DNA from: Arabidopsis thaliana
Taxonomy: Eukaryota > Streptophyta > Magnoliopsida > Brassicales > Brassicaceae
Direction of reading: 5' to 3'
Assembly: GCF_000001735.4 (NCBI RefSeq)
Contig: NC_003075.7
Coordinates: 8,929,001-8,993,000 of the forward strand
DNA: 64,000 bases
The notes beneath the pieces were generated by a model. The model did not search any database, was not told where the DNA came from, and saw only the letters and a list, made by a program, of their open reading frames with translations. Every line of letters starts with the position of its first letter. Position 1 is the first letter of the stretch. The translations under genes and the position numbers were made by a program. Positions 11,292-20,568 of this stretch are shown here, in pieces.

Positions 11292-12033
11292 ATGGCTTGT
11301 GAAGTTGATACTGATTTGAGCAAGGCTGGAGATTCGACAGGTTTCAATCCTCCACTGCCGAAGAAGCCGAAAATCAATGCGGAGAAGACAGATTTGGATG
11401 CGATGGTCCTACCAGGGCTTTGTCCAGCTGGCGATAGGATGCTCCGCTACGGCAAATTGAGTGATCCTGAATATGTGAGACAACGTCAGGTCTTTGACGA
11501 TCAATTTGAAGACAGTGAGGTATAAATATCTATTCCATTACGTATTAGCTAAGAATTAGATATCGTTTACGTGAACTCTGTTATTGTCATGCTTAATCGT
11601 GCTTCTCTTGTATTTGTACTCATAACTTTATTTTGTTCTTGCTCAATTATTTGTTTTTAGGGTTTTGATGTGGAGTGGGATAGTTTTGACTACAAGTTCT
11701 TCGCCATGAAATTCGAGTGGGCAGGAGAAGGAGATCTTGATTATACACGGAGCAATTTGGAGTTGCGTACTCTGCTCATAGACGCAGCTATGAGGGATCA
11801 CGACGACGATTATGTAAGAGCTTGGTCTTACATAAACTCAGCTCTCTTCTTAATTTAGTTATACTTATGTTTTTGTTTTCCAGGATACAAAACTTGAGTT
11901 TGTGGATTATGTCAGTGCAAATGTAATGCCGTGCAAGGGTTATATGTTTTATATCACATTTTGGGCCAAAGATCTTTCCTCACCAAATCCAGAGCCTAAA
12001 CTTTACCAAGCAAAGATGCGCAAGTTTTTTTGA
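11292..12033 (+). CDS. UPF0725 (DUF626) family protein, C-terminus shifted
   Basis: Three exons read by splice sites and frame: 11292-11519, 11661-11813 and 11884-12033 (176 aa). All junctions are phase 0 and GT-AG. The start is ATG 11292; an upstream TTG is not a likely start. Family features are the charged KKPK stretch, the DPEYVRQRQVFDDQF block, exon 2 beginning GFDVEW, and the block EFVDYVSANV...ITFWAKDLSSPNP in exon 3. UPF0725 is a Brassicaceae-expanded family of unknown function; I know of no biochemical role. The last exon hits a stop right after MRKFF in a run of seven T. In the frame that would follow a six-T run the family ending VRLRPTEE can be read, so about 18 residues are lost or replaced. 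A related copy lies at 15997-16673. Confidence 0.72.
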
Positions 12034-12400
12034 GAAGGTTTCGGTCCGGATGGTTAGGCTAAGGCCCACAGAAGAATGATGTTGATGGAGTATGATTTTT
12101 ATCCAAAAATTAAAAGTGCCATCTTTTTCTCTATTGGCTTTACAACTTGGGATCTAGTATGACATGTGAGTCGTGTTGTCTATATACAAAATTAATAGAA
12201 CTTACCTTAACTTTCCTTTGATGCATACAGCTGATGACTTCAGCTCCATGGGCTTCATGTGTCGAGAGATCTTCCTTATGAATATTTTAACTTTGAACTA
12301 AATTTGTTAGTTTTCAAGCCATAACTGCTGGTCTTATCTTATGAGTTATGACTTTTGTCTTATGTAATTTCCGAACAAAATGTTGTAATTGATTGTCTTT
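12034..12400 (+). other. 3' flank / UTR of UPF0725 copy 1
   Basis: Contains the out-of-frame remainder of the family C-terminus (to about 12080) and a 3' UTR segment (GACTTCAGCTCCATGGGCTT) homologous to 14476-14640 and 16770-16900. This homology ties together three UPF0725 3' ends. Confidence 0.5.
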
Positions 12401-12728
12401 GCCACACTACTGTTTTCTCTAGATATAGATATAGACATTGAAGCCTTCTAGCTTAGAGTAATCTGGGATCATTTTGTTAAAGTAAGTTTTGGGAGAGGTA
12501 CAGTAGTGACGTTTTGGTTTTGGTTAAATTTGACGCAATAAGTAACAGAGCTAATAATGTTAGTAAATAAATTTAGGACCGAGTTTCTTTTGTTAAGTAG
12601 TTCAAAATGTCTTTTGACTTTAAACCCCTAGTAACATGCTCTTGATCCGAAATATGTTTTGTTTTTCCAAAAACTAATGGTGCAAATAGTTTACTTAAAT
12701 TGAGAAGTTCAATGAACATTCATCTCAC

Positions 12729-13200
12729 TTTTTACTCTTTAAGATGAAAGACTTAAAAAAATGATTCAATTCATTCAACTTTAAAAACTGAAAGATTGAA
12801 CGAATTATACTGTCAAAAATATTCAACTCATTAAACTATATGTTTTCCGAGGCATGGACTAAATGGTATTCTACTCAAATTTTTCCAACTTAGTATTTTC
12901 CAACTATTCATCTTGAAATAACCAACTTAGTCCAAATGGTTGACGTAACTGAAGAAATTGGAAGAGTTGATAACATTCAACCAATTTTTTACCATTTGAG
13001 TTGAAAGACTTGAAAAAAACAATTCAAGCCATTCAACTTAAATAACTGAAAAAATGAACAAATTATAAAGAAAAAATGTTCAACTTATTTATCTACATTT
13101 TTGCAGAGGAATGAGTTGAATAAGATTCAGCTCAACTTTTTTCAATCTAATATTTTTCAATCATTCAATTTAAAACAACCATTTGCAGTCTAAATGTGAA
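12729..13200. repeat. Degenerate tandem duplication, about 257-bp period
   Basis: Two diverged direct copies, about 12729-12945 and 12986-13200. They share an ordered series: GA/TTGAAAGACTT, a run of A, ATTCAA..CATTCAACTT, then AACTGAAA, TTCAACT, ACTTAGTATTTTCCAACTATTCA / TCTAATATTTTTCAATCATTCA-like segments. No coding potential. Origin unknown; it may be an old repeat or mobile-element remnant. Confidence 0.5.
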
Positions 13201-13689
13201 TAGAAAACTACCAGTGTTCAACCATTTTTTTCGAAAGCTAAAAGCCTAAAACATTTACAATGTTTTTTTTTATGTGGTAAATGTATTTTTTTGTGGTAAA
13301 TGTATCTCCTCTTCCTATTGAAACTCAACATCTTCATCACATGAAATTTCTAAAAAAGATTTTACTTCTTTTTCTCTCGAAATCTTTTCTTTTTTTCCAT
13401 AGTAAACCTGCACAAACAAGGATTGCCTCCCTCTTTTATGTTCCCTATGAAATCAACCAAATCCTCTTTGCGCCCATTTTCTTCCCCAACTATTTTGGAT
13501 CATCCAGTAATACTTCTCAACAAACATGTCTGCATCATAGCCAACAATAAACACATCATGGAATTGATTGCTCCTTGTATTGCTCTTGTTGGTCGATATT
13601 TTCCTGTTTGTTAAGGAAAACTTTTACATTATCTTAAGAGAACATGTATTAAATTTTGTACTCACTTATTCATGTGGTCTAAAATCACT

Positions 13690-14111
13690 CAATTGTGGTA
13701 TAACTCCAACCACATGATGCCTCCACACTAGCCTCACAAGGTCATCATCATCAACCTCGTCGATGATGACCAAGTAATTGATTGTCTACTGTGGGCTACA
13801 AAAAAATGACATTGAAATAAACCATTTATTATAATTATATATCTAATAACTACATACATAAGTCTAAATTCTTAAGTTGTCGTGGTCACAAGGTCTTCGG
13901 GTACCAGTGTATAAGCACTCTCCTTCTTTTAGTATTCCATTTTGAACCACAAAATCTGCTAGAGTTGAAGTATCTTCTAACCCATACTTCCTAATTTTCA
14001 CATTGTTGGCCAAATGTTGAATGGAGAATGAGCGTTGTTCATCAAGTCTTCTGCCGATATTGAATAATGCTTCAATGGCTCGAATAAATTAAATGGCCCA
14101 ACAATTCGCTA
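13690..14111 (-). pseudogene. Remnant of unidentified family, antisense copy A
   Basis: Read on -, this gives a fragment beginning FIRAIEALFNIGRRLDEQRS and continuing to a stop near 13863. A further downstream segment near 13690-13800 encodes VDDDDLVRLVWRHHVVGV-like sequence. The same two blocks occur at 18916-19467, so both are remnants of one protein family. I do not recognise the family. The reading frame is broken and there is no complete gene. Both copies lie antisense just downstream of a UPF0725 gene, suggesting duplication of a two-gene unit. Confidence 0.4.
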
Positions 14112-14439
14112 AAAAAAATATAATAATCATAAACCATTATTGTGATCCCGGCCATGATATTAACAAAAGTATTAAAAATGGCCCAATAATATTAAACTAT
14201 ACGAATGATACTTAATGTAATTTGCACTTACGATCGTCTTTTTGATTTAGTACATTACTAACAATCCCCGCATAGCCACTCCAATCCCATCTCGGAGGCG
14301 GATCCTGAAATTAACTTATGTTAGATAAAAATACAACATATAGATTATAACAAAATTCAAAAATCATTACATTGTGGTTGAAGATATTATAAGATTCTTA
14401 CATATCTATCTATTGTACAGATTATGCATTTTGCTTCTT

Positions 14440-14645
14440 GAGTTGAATCTATGGTAAGACATGACTTGTGAGTTATGTCGCTCAAACAACGACTTCAACT
14501 CCGTGGGCTTTTCCAGTGCCAAGACATTTGATCTCGAACATTTTACTTTCAAGTAACTTAATGTCATGTTATGCCATTGTTATCTATTAATGTAACTAGA
14601 CTTATAAGTAGTTGACTTTATAAAATTAGACGGTTCTAATTAAAG
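14440..14645 (+). pseudogene. Orphan UPF0725 3' end
   Basis: The segment around ACGACTTCAACTCCGTGGGC through ACTTTCAAGTAACTTAATGT and TAGACTTATAAGTAG matches the 3' UTRs of the two UPF0725 genes (12225-12380 and 16770-16900). No UPF0725 coding sequence is left upstream. It marks a third copy of the unit whose coding part is gone. Confidence 0.45.
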
Positions 14646-15400
14646 TTTGGTTATTGAAATCCTGAAACGACAAATGGAAAGATTCATAATTCATCGATAC
14701 TAGCAATAGCCGAATCATGCAGTCAATATTTATTCAAAAACATTTTGGTTCTATTTAGCAAAAAAAGTTTTTATATTACAATAATAACTATAATTTGTCC
14801 AATTAACTTAATCTTAATAACTTGTCATTTTTATTAGATAATTTCCATGTCAAATGATTTATTTTTAAATGAATACATGCCAAATGAAATTGTTTGTATT
14901 TGTTTGGTGAGAAAATAGAAGACTATCTAGTTATTTATATAGAGGTGAGTATTTGCAATCCTATTCTTCTATAGTTAAAATTGATTATAAAATTTCCTTA
15001 ATTTATTGTATTTTACATAATAAGATTGTCAAATTTCTTAAATTGTTTTTTTTTTTAAAAACTAAGGAAAAAGTAATCATTTTTTATAAAATTTTTAATA
15101 GAATTTGTAGTTGTAAATTAGAATCAGTGAATGATTTTTTAATTTCTATTTTCTGTTTAATAAAATACATATAGTTATCTTATAATTATCTTCTTTACTT
15201 TCTAAAAATTGTTTAAATAAGATATATACTATAATATTCTTATAAAAATAATATAACTTTTTATAAATGTTTTTTCTAAATAAATAAAAAGAAATTTGTT
15301 TATATGTATCAAAATTTAAGATCTATAAATTTGATACGTGTTATGATCAGATGAATTACTAACTTTGAATACTATACTTAATATAATAAGATAGGTTTGA
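14646..15400. other. AT-rich intergenic
   Basis: Very AT-rich, no gene recognised. Open frames here are low-complexity. Confidence 0.5.
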
Positions 15401-15885
15401 GAATTGGCGCCTGTGAAGTCGCTATGAAGATTTGTCTTAACATCAGTTGCCTACGACAATTGCATGAACACCATCACCAGCAGTAAGTACTACTTGTAAC
15501 TCATGTAGAGGACGTCGACATTAAAAGAAAAGGAGGAGAGACCGTTTCTAGCTAGGATACACGACACGCAAGTAGCTCCACTAGCGCCTCTCATTATCGA
15601 AACCACCACGGGGCTAAGGAAACCTCTAGCATTGACGAACTCCTCCAGAGCATCCTAGATTGGCTCTATCATCAGGAAACAAAGACATGCAGACGACTAG
15701 ACACGCTCGTCACTTTTCAGGACGAAATCAATCGTCTCCACGTCTTCAGCGGCCATACTCTTACGTCGCCAAGCGAAGAAATTGCAGCTTGATTACTACG
15801 AACCTGCCTCAGCAACAGATTGATGAACAACAAGCACGGCCCAGCAGGCTTTGTCATAGTGATCGATTAATAATCAAGCCTTTGG
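15400..15885. mobile_element. Possible Gypsy-type LTR retrotransposon fragment (fossil)
   Basis: An island clearly richer in G+C than its flanks. Its left edge has TTGGCGCC, a motif commonly found just after the 5' LTR of Gypsy-type elements. The interior gives a gag-like piece reading DWLYHQETKTCRRLDTLV on +. No LTRs or pol were found. Old, broken fragment sitting just upstream of the second UPF0725 copy. Confidence 0.35.
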
Positions 15886-15996
15886 CCCCAATAACCCTAT
15901 ATGTAATAATATATTATAACATAATATTAAAAATAAATAAACAAATATAATAAGTTTTTAATAGAATAAACATTTGTAGTCTCGTATAATTTTCTC

Positions 15997-16673
15997 ATGT
16001 CTAGGGTTTCGAACGAGGCTGGTGATTCCGATATCACAAAGTTTGGAGATTCGACAGAGTTCGTTTCTCCGCCACTGAAGAAGCAGAAGACAGATACGGA
16101 TCCGGATTCTGAGGTAAAACCCGAAAATCGAATTCTCCGAAGAGGAAACTGGGACGATCCGGAATATGCGAGACAGCGAATGATCTTTGAGGATCAATTT
16201 AAAAACAGCGAGGTGATATATATTCCATAGCCTTTGATCTAGTTTTTATGATGATCCTTAGAATCAGATGTATGTGCAATTTGTTTGTTTTTGTTGCATC
16301 CTTGTAATTAATTTATATGGATCATCTTAGGGTTACGATGTTGATTGGAGTAAATGTTGACTACAACTTCCCTGCCGTGAATTTCGATTGGGGAAATGAT
16401 TTTGATGATCAAATGAACAATAATGAGTTAATGAAACTGCTCATAGAGACTGCCATTGACGAAGAAAACGAAGAAACCGGAACAAGACTTGAGTTTGTCA
16501 AGTATGTGAGTGCAAATGTACTTGGCGTCCAAGGTTTTTTGTTTTACATAACATTCTGGGCAAAAGATCTTTCCTCACCAAATCCACAGCCACATTGTTA
16601 CCAAGCAAAAGTGAGGAAGTTTGCGGCTGAGATCGACGTTAGTGAGTTTAGGCTAAGGCCAACAAAAGAATGA
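15997..16673 (+). pseudogene. UPF0725 (DUF626) copy 2, frameshifted, one intron absent
   Basis: Exon 1 (15997-16212) encodes MSRVSNEAGD and the family blocks DDPEYARQRMIFEDQF. The intron (16213-16330) is GT-AG, and exon 2 begins GYDVDW as expected. Ten bases lie where copy 1 has nine, so the exon 1 frame stops (TGA at about 16358). The frame that continues DYNFPAVNFDWG stays open to the family C-terminus (FRLRPTKE) at 16673. The intron that copy 1 has between its second and third exons is precisely absent here. A shorter product from ATG 16317 or 16338 is conceivable. Most likely a recently broken copy; an undetected splice choice could still rescue it. Confidence 0.6.
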
Positions 16674-17222
16674 TCAATTGTGAGGTACAACTTCTTATCC
16701 TTAACACGAATGGCTTCATCTTGTTAGGTCATTTCTTATTGAATATCTTAATCTTCTCGATGTATACAGGTGATAATCACTTCCAATTCTGTGCGCTTCC
16801 AGTGAGAAGACTCTTTATTGGAACATTTTACTTATGTAGTAACTTTCTGTCATGTATTATGTCCTAATTAAATAATGTAGACTTGTATGTTATTGGTCTT
16901 TAGAACTAAATGTATCTAGATGCTTGAAAATCGCAATCCGGATAGATATGTGACTGATGAATGGTTACTTACATTATTTTCTTCGGATGATGATGGACAA
17001 AATCTTGTGTCATAAAAAACAAGTTGATGCTTAAACCTAATTGACCAGTTTTTTTTTTTCATAAACAAAACTTGGATAGTAATGTTAATAAAAGATGGGG
17101 TACTATCCAAAGAAAATGTAAATAGTTGACACATTCCAAGATAAACAGAGATTATTTCTCACAGCTTACCACCATATATCATTTTGTACCTATTTGCCCA
17201 TATTGCAAAACAGGTGCCTTGT
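16674..17222. other. 3' flank of UPF0725 copy 2 and intergenic
   Basis: 16770-16900 is the homologous UPF0725 3' UTR (CTTCCAATTCTGTGCGCTTC). The rest shows no gene. Confidence 0.45.
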
Positions 17223-18021
17223 TCATGGTTTCTCAATTCTCACTAAGTAAATCCCATCAACTTTGGCAATCCATGCGCGTGTCTCATTACATCGAACTCT
17301 CATAGCTCCTCTATATGCTCTCCATAAGTCATGAAAGTACTCCATTTTCTGATCATGCCTCAAGTGACAAGCCCATACTATTTGTGGATGTTGGATTTTG
17401 TATCCGGCCCAATACGCGGTTTGAGCCCAGCAGGAGGCCCATCAAGAGACAAGCCTGTTTAAGAGGCCCTTCGTTTCAAAAGTCGGATTAGGCTTTAATT
17501 CGAGTAACGGAAGAATCTCGAATTAAAGACACTCATTAACTGCTCGAGCTGGAGACTTCGTAACGTCCGAAGTAAAGGAAGCGAGATTTCCGGCGTAAGA
17601 TCAGCGTAGTGATTAATTCATTTGATTCGAAGTTTTTGTATAAATATGATTCAGTTACGATTGTACAAGGGACGGATTTTTTGATACAGAAACTATAGAG
17701 AAATAAACACACTTTTTTCCGATTGATCATTGTTCGTCTAACAAGCCTTAAGATCCTCGAAGCATCCACAGAATTCTAATTGCGGATTCCGACATCCACA
17801 CTATTCTTTTGGGCCTTTTTTTCATCCAAAGTAAAACTGTAGGACTGATTGAATTTCACATTATGGAGACCCATATTGTCTTCATAGTTGGATGTGCACT
17901 TAACTTTGAGATTACAACCACGAGTGAGTTCGTTTTGCAATTCTAAAGTATTTCAACCCCTACCTTCATTCAAACTAAAACACGAAGCAATAACTATCAT
18001 AAAAACAATTAGATGATTCAT
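17223..18021 (-). pseudogene. S-protein homologue (SPH, plant self-incompatibility S1) pseudogene
   Basis: On the - strand, ATG at 18021 opens a signal peptide (MNHLIVFMIVIASCFSLNEG). The SPH core follows: ELTRGCNLKVKC, GLHNVKFNQSYSFTL, then, beyond an inserted LTR, IVWACHLRHDQKMEYFHDLW and WIAKVDGIY, ending at a TGA at 17223. These are hallmark blocks of the plant S1/SPH family of small secreted proteins (Cys pattern, G.H.VKFN, W.CHLRH). The gene is broken by a solo LTR at 17383-17800 inside the core, by an in-frame stop after the signal peptide and by a frame change near the A run before the LTR. Family members are secreted peptides of mostly unknown function. Confidence 0.75.
17383..17800. 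mobile_element. Solo LTR (LTR-retrotransposon fossil) with target-site duplication
   Basis: A 418-bp element starting TGTGGATGT and ending ACATCCACA (perfect 9-bp inverted ends, TG...CA). It is flanked by the 5-bp direct repeat CTATT (17378-17382 and 17801-17805). It contains a TATAAATA box and AATAAA-like signals. No internal region is present, so it is a solo LTR left by recombination between LTRs. It looks whole, and exact terminal repeats and duplication suggest moderate to young age. Superfamily not determined. It splits an S-protein-homologue gene. Confidence 0.85.
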
Positions 18022-18218
18022 TTTTTGGATCTAGATTTATTTTTAAAGTACAATGAATCCAAAAGCGTCAAAATGTCACAATAGTTTTTTTCTGTGGTAA
18101 AGAGCTTTAATGTTCATAAGCCAATAACTTAATTTGATCAAAATTATAAACCAAAAATAAACCTACGGAGGGAGGCTAATCTTTTTTTTTTTTTGGTCGA
18201 AAAGTGATAATCTACATA

Positions 18219-18759
18219 CTAGATTTTAACCTGCGGTATACCGCATGAACAATTTACTTTTTAAAGGTAGTATATATAAAAGTTTGTAATGTGTATCTAT
18301 TTAGTTTACAATTGTTATTAAGTAACGTCTTGCCAAATCCGTCCCGCCAACCCGTCCCGTAAAAAAAACATATATTTTATTAATGTTGATCTTATTTATG
18401 ATATATTTATAAATCATTGTTTAAATATTTTGTAATTTTGTAGTAATTAAATGCTATCAATATCTTTGCGGTTTGATGATTATAATCGAATTGTTATAGT
18501 CATGCAGAAAAGCAATATCAAAAATAATAATTTTGTAGTAATTAAATGATATTAAATATTTTGGAAGTTTTATTTTAGTAATTAATCGTGTAGTTAATTG
18601 GGAGAGATTTTGGGAAGATTGTTAAATGTCAAATATTTAATTCGAAAATTTTCTTTCTAATTATCAAAAACAAACATTAAAATCCAGTGGCAGCTATTGT
18701 AAATAAGTTTCAACTACAAGATTTATTTCACAAAATGGTTGCAAAAACGTATATGTAGA
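18219..18759 (-). mobile_element. Non-autonomous Helitron, - strand
   Basis: On - the element begins TCTACATATACGTTTTTG (5' TC end at 18759, preceded by A). It ends with the 14-bp palindrome TGCGGTATACCGCA, a short spacer and CTAG at 18219, followed by T. This is the classical Helitron layout: insertion between A and T, 5' TC, 3' hairpin then CTRR, no target duplication. The first ~100 bp match 28983-29080 (shared GTGAAATAAATC and ACTTATTTACAATRGCTGCC). 541 bp, no helicase coding capacity. Confidence 0.8.
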
Positions 18760-18915
18760 TTTTAAAAAATAGTTAGGATAACTGATAACTCCCTTAAATG
18801 TTTATTTCTCAAATAACCTTGCTAATAAGTGTTTTACAAAAAGAAAAACTAATGACAATGTCTTTGGTTCAAATCCATAATGGCCCAGCTGCTTTCAAGC
18901 ACCCTTCACTATTTT

Positions 18916-19467
18916 GGATAGTATTTATGGTTCTACCTATTTCTTAGAATCAAGCGAGCCTATTTCCCTTCTCGTGCTTTACGCAACACTCCAACGACCG
19001 GATGCCTCGTCACTAATCTCGCAAGATCCACATCATCAACATTGTGATCAATAATTAAGAAACGATCAATTGTCTCAGTCGTGGACTAGAATAGAAAAGA
19101 AGAAAAAAAACACTATTAAAAATAAACGAAAACACACTCTATTGAAAACCCAACCCCATAAACAAAGGCCAATAATAATATTTTCCTTAAAACATGATTC
19201 ATATATGATAAATGAGATTCATAAGTTAGTAGTAAGAAAATGCACCTTCTCAAAGATACCATGTTTCTCCACAAAATCTCTAGGAGTTCTACAATCTTTC
19301 AAGCCATGTTTTCCGAGATGTATGATGTTGACGAAATGCTGATTCGAAAACGAACGTTGGTGTTCAAGTCTTATTCCAATATTAAAAAAGGCTTCCATAG
19401 CTCGTGTAAATGCAGTCAGCCAGCAAATCACTACAACATAAATCAATTTTGTGTAAGTGGCAACCAC
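18916..19467 (-). pseudogene. Remnant of unidentified family, antisense copy B
   Basis: On - a piece reads AFTRAMEAFFNIGIRLEHQR...IIHLGKHGLKDCRTPRDFVEKHG. After a probable intron-like gap comes TETIDRFLIIDHNVDDVDLA...VVGVLRKAREGK and a stop. The blocks match copy A at 13690-14111. I do not recognise the family. No start or complete frame is visible; probably a decayed gene or 3' end. Confidence 0.42.
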
Positions 19468-20568
19468 AGAAATTCAGAATCCTTTTACAAATTTCAAAAA
19501 TTGGCCTTTTTCATTCTAAAAAACAAAATGAGCGCTTTTCGTACTAAAATTTTTTTATACTTAAATATTTTGACCCTTTTTCATACTAAAACAATTTTTA
19601 AAATGTCTTTTTATTCATACTAAAAAAAATTTAGACCATTAAATTTACTCCCAAAAAATTGGATTTTGTACAATTGCTCCTCTTGCTCTCTCCAAGCGTT
19701 GTCTGTGGTGGCAAGAAATTTATTCACTACCAAATAAAAAAGGATAGCAAAATTTGAGCAAAAAAGGATAAATTTTTGCGAGAAATTTTAGCAAGAACAT
19801 TTGACTTTCTCATTATGTTCACAACAAAAAGGGAAATTTAGTCACTAACAAATAAAAAGGGATATTTTCAAAATAGATTTTAGAAGAAGATATTCTTGGA
19901 AAATTACATAAAAATGAGCATTTTTGCAAATGCCTCTTTATTAAATCAAAGAAATATACGCTGGTTATCAAAACCGTCAATAATACTCCAAAATTTGAAC
20001 ATTATTATAAAAATTTACTATGCCATAATTTCGAAAAGATATTCTTACTGTTACTTTTCTTCTTGTAACACTCAATTTCTTAACTAGTATATTCTATTTT
20101 GTAAAATAAAAAATCTACTTAATTTTATGTATAGAGAAATAATGGGTAACAAATTTTGTCTATACTTTAGGCATCATTAAATTACGGGCGGGCCTACATA
20201 TAAATATGGGTTTATACTTACGACTTATTTGAATATCCGGAAAGAGAGTCTATCTATGTGTTGTTCCTCCCTAAACCTAAGATTTACTTTGAGATTAAAA
20301 AAAATAAAATTGGCCATGGATCTTTTGATCAGTCTTTCTCCATTTAGTGTTAAAAAGAAAAAGATTTAGTGTTATGAAATACGGTATTCAAAAAATTAAA
20401 TGGAGGAAGCCCATTGGTTGACCAAAAAAAGTTAAATACGAAAAAGAAGTAGACACAGTACTAAAAAGAATATAGAGATATAGTATCAACACAAATGTCG
20501 TCCACCATTTCTCAAAACAATAGTCCAATAATGAAAATCCAAAATCTGTAACATGACCAATTGACCCA
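19468..20568. other. Intergenic before the PPR gene
   Basis: AT-rich, with repeated short motifs such as TTTTTCATACTAAAA and AAAAAGGGATA between 19500 and 19870. These resemble terminal regions of decayed DNA transposons, but I could not define ends. No gene seen. Confidence 0.35.
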
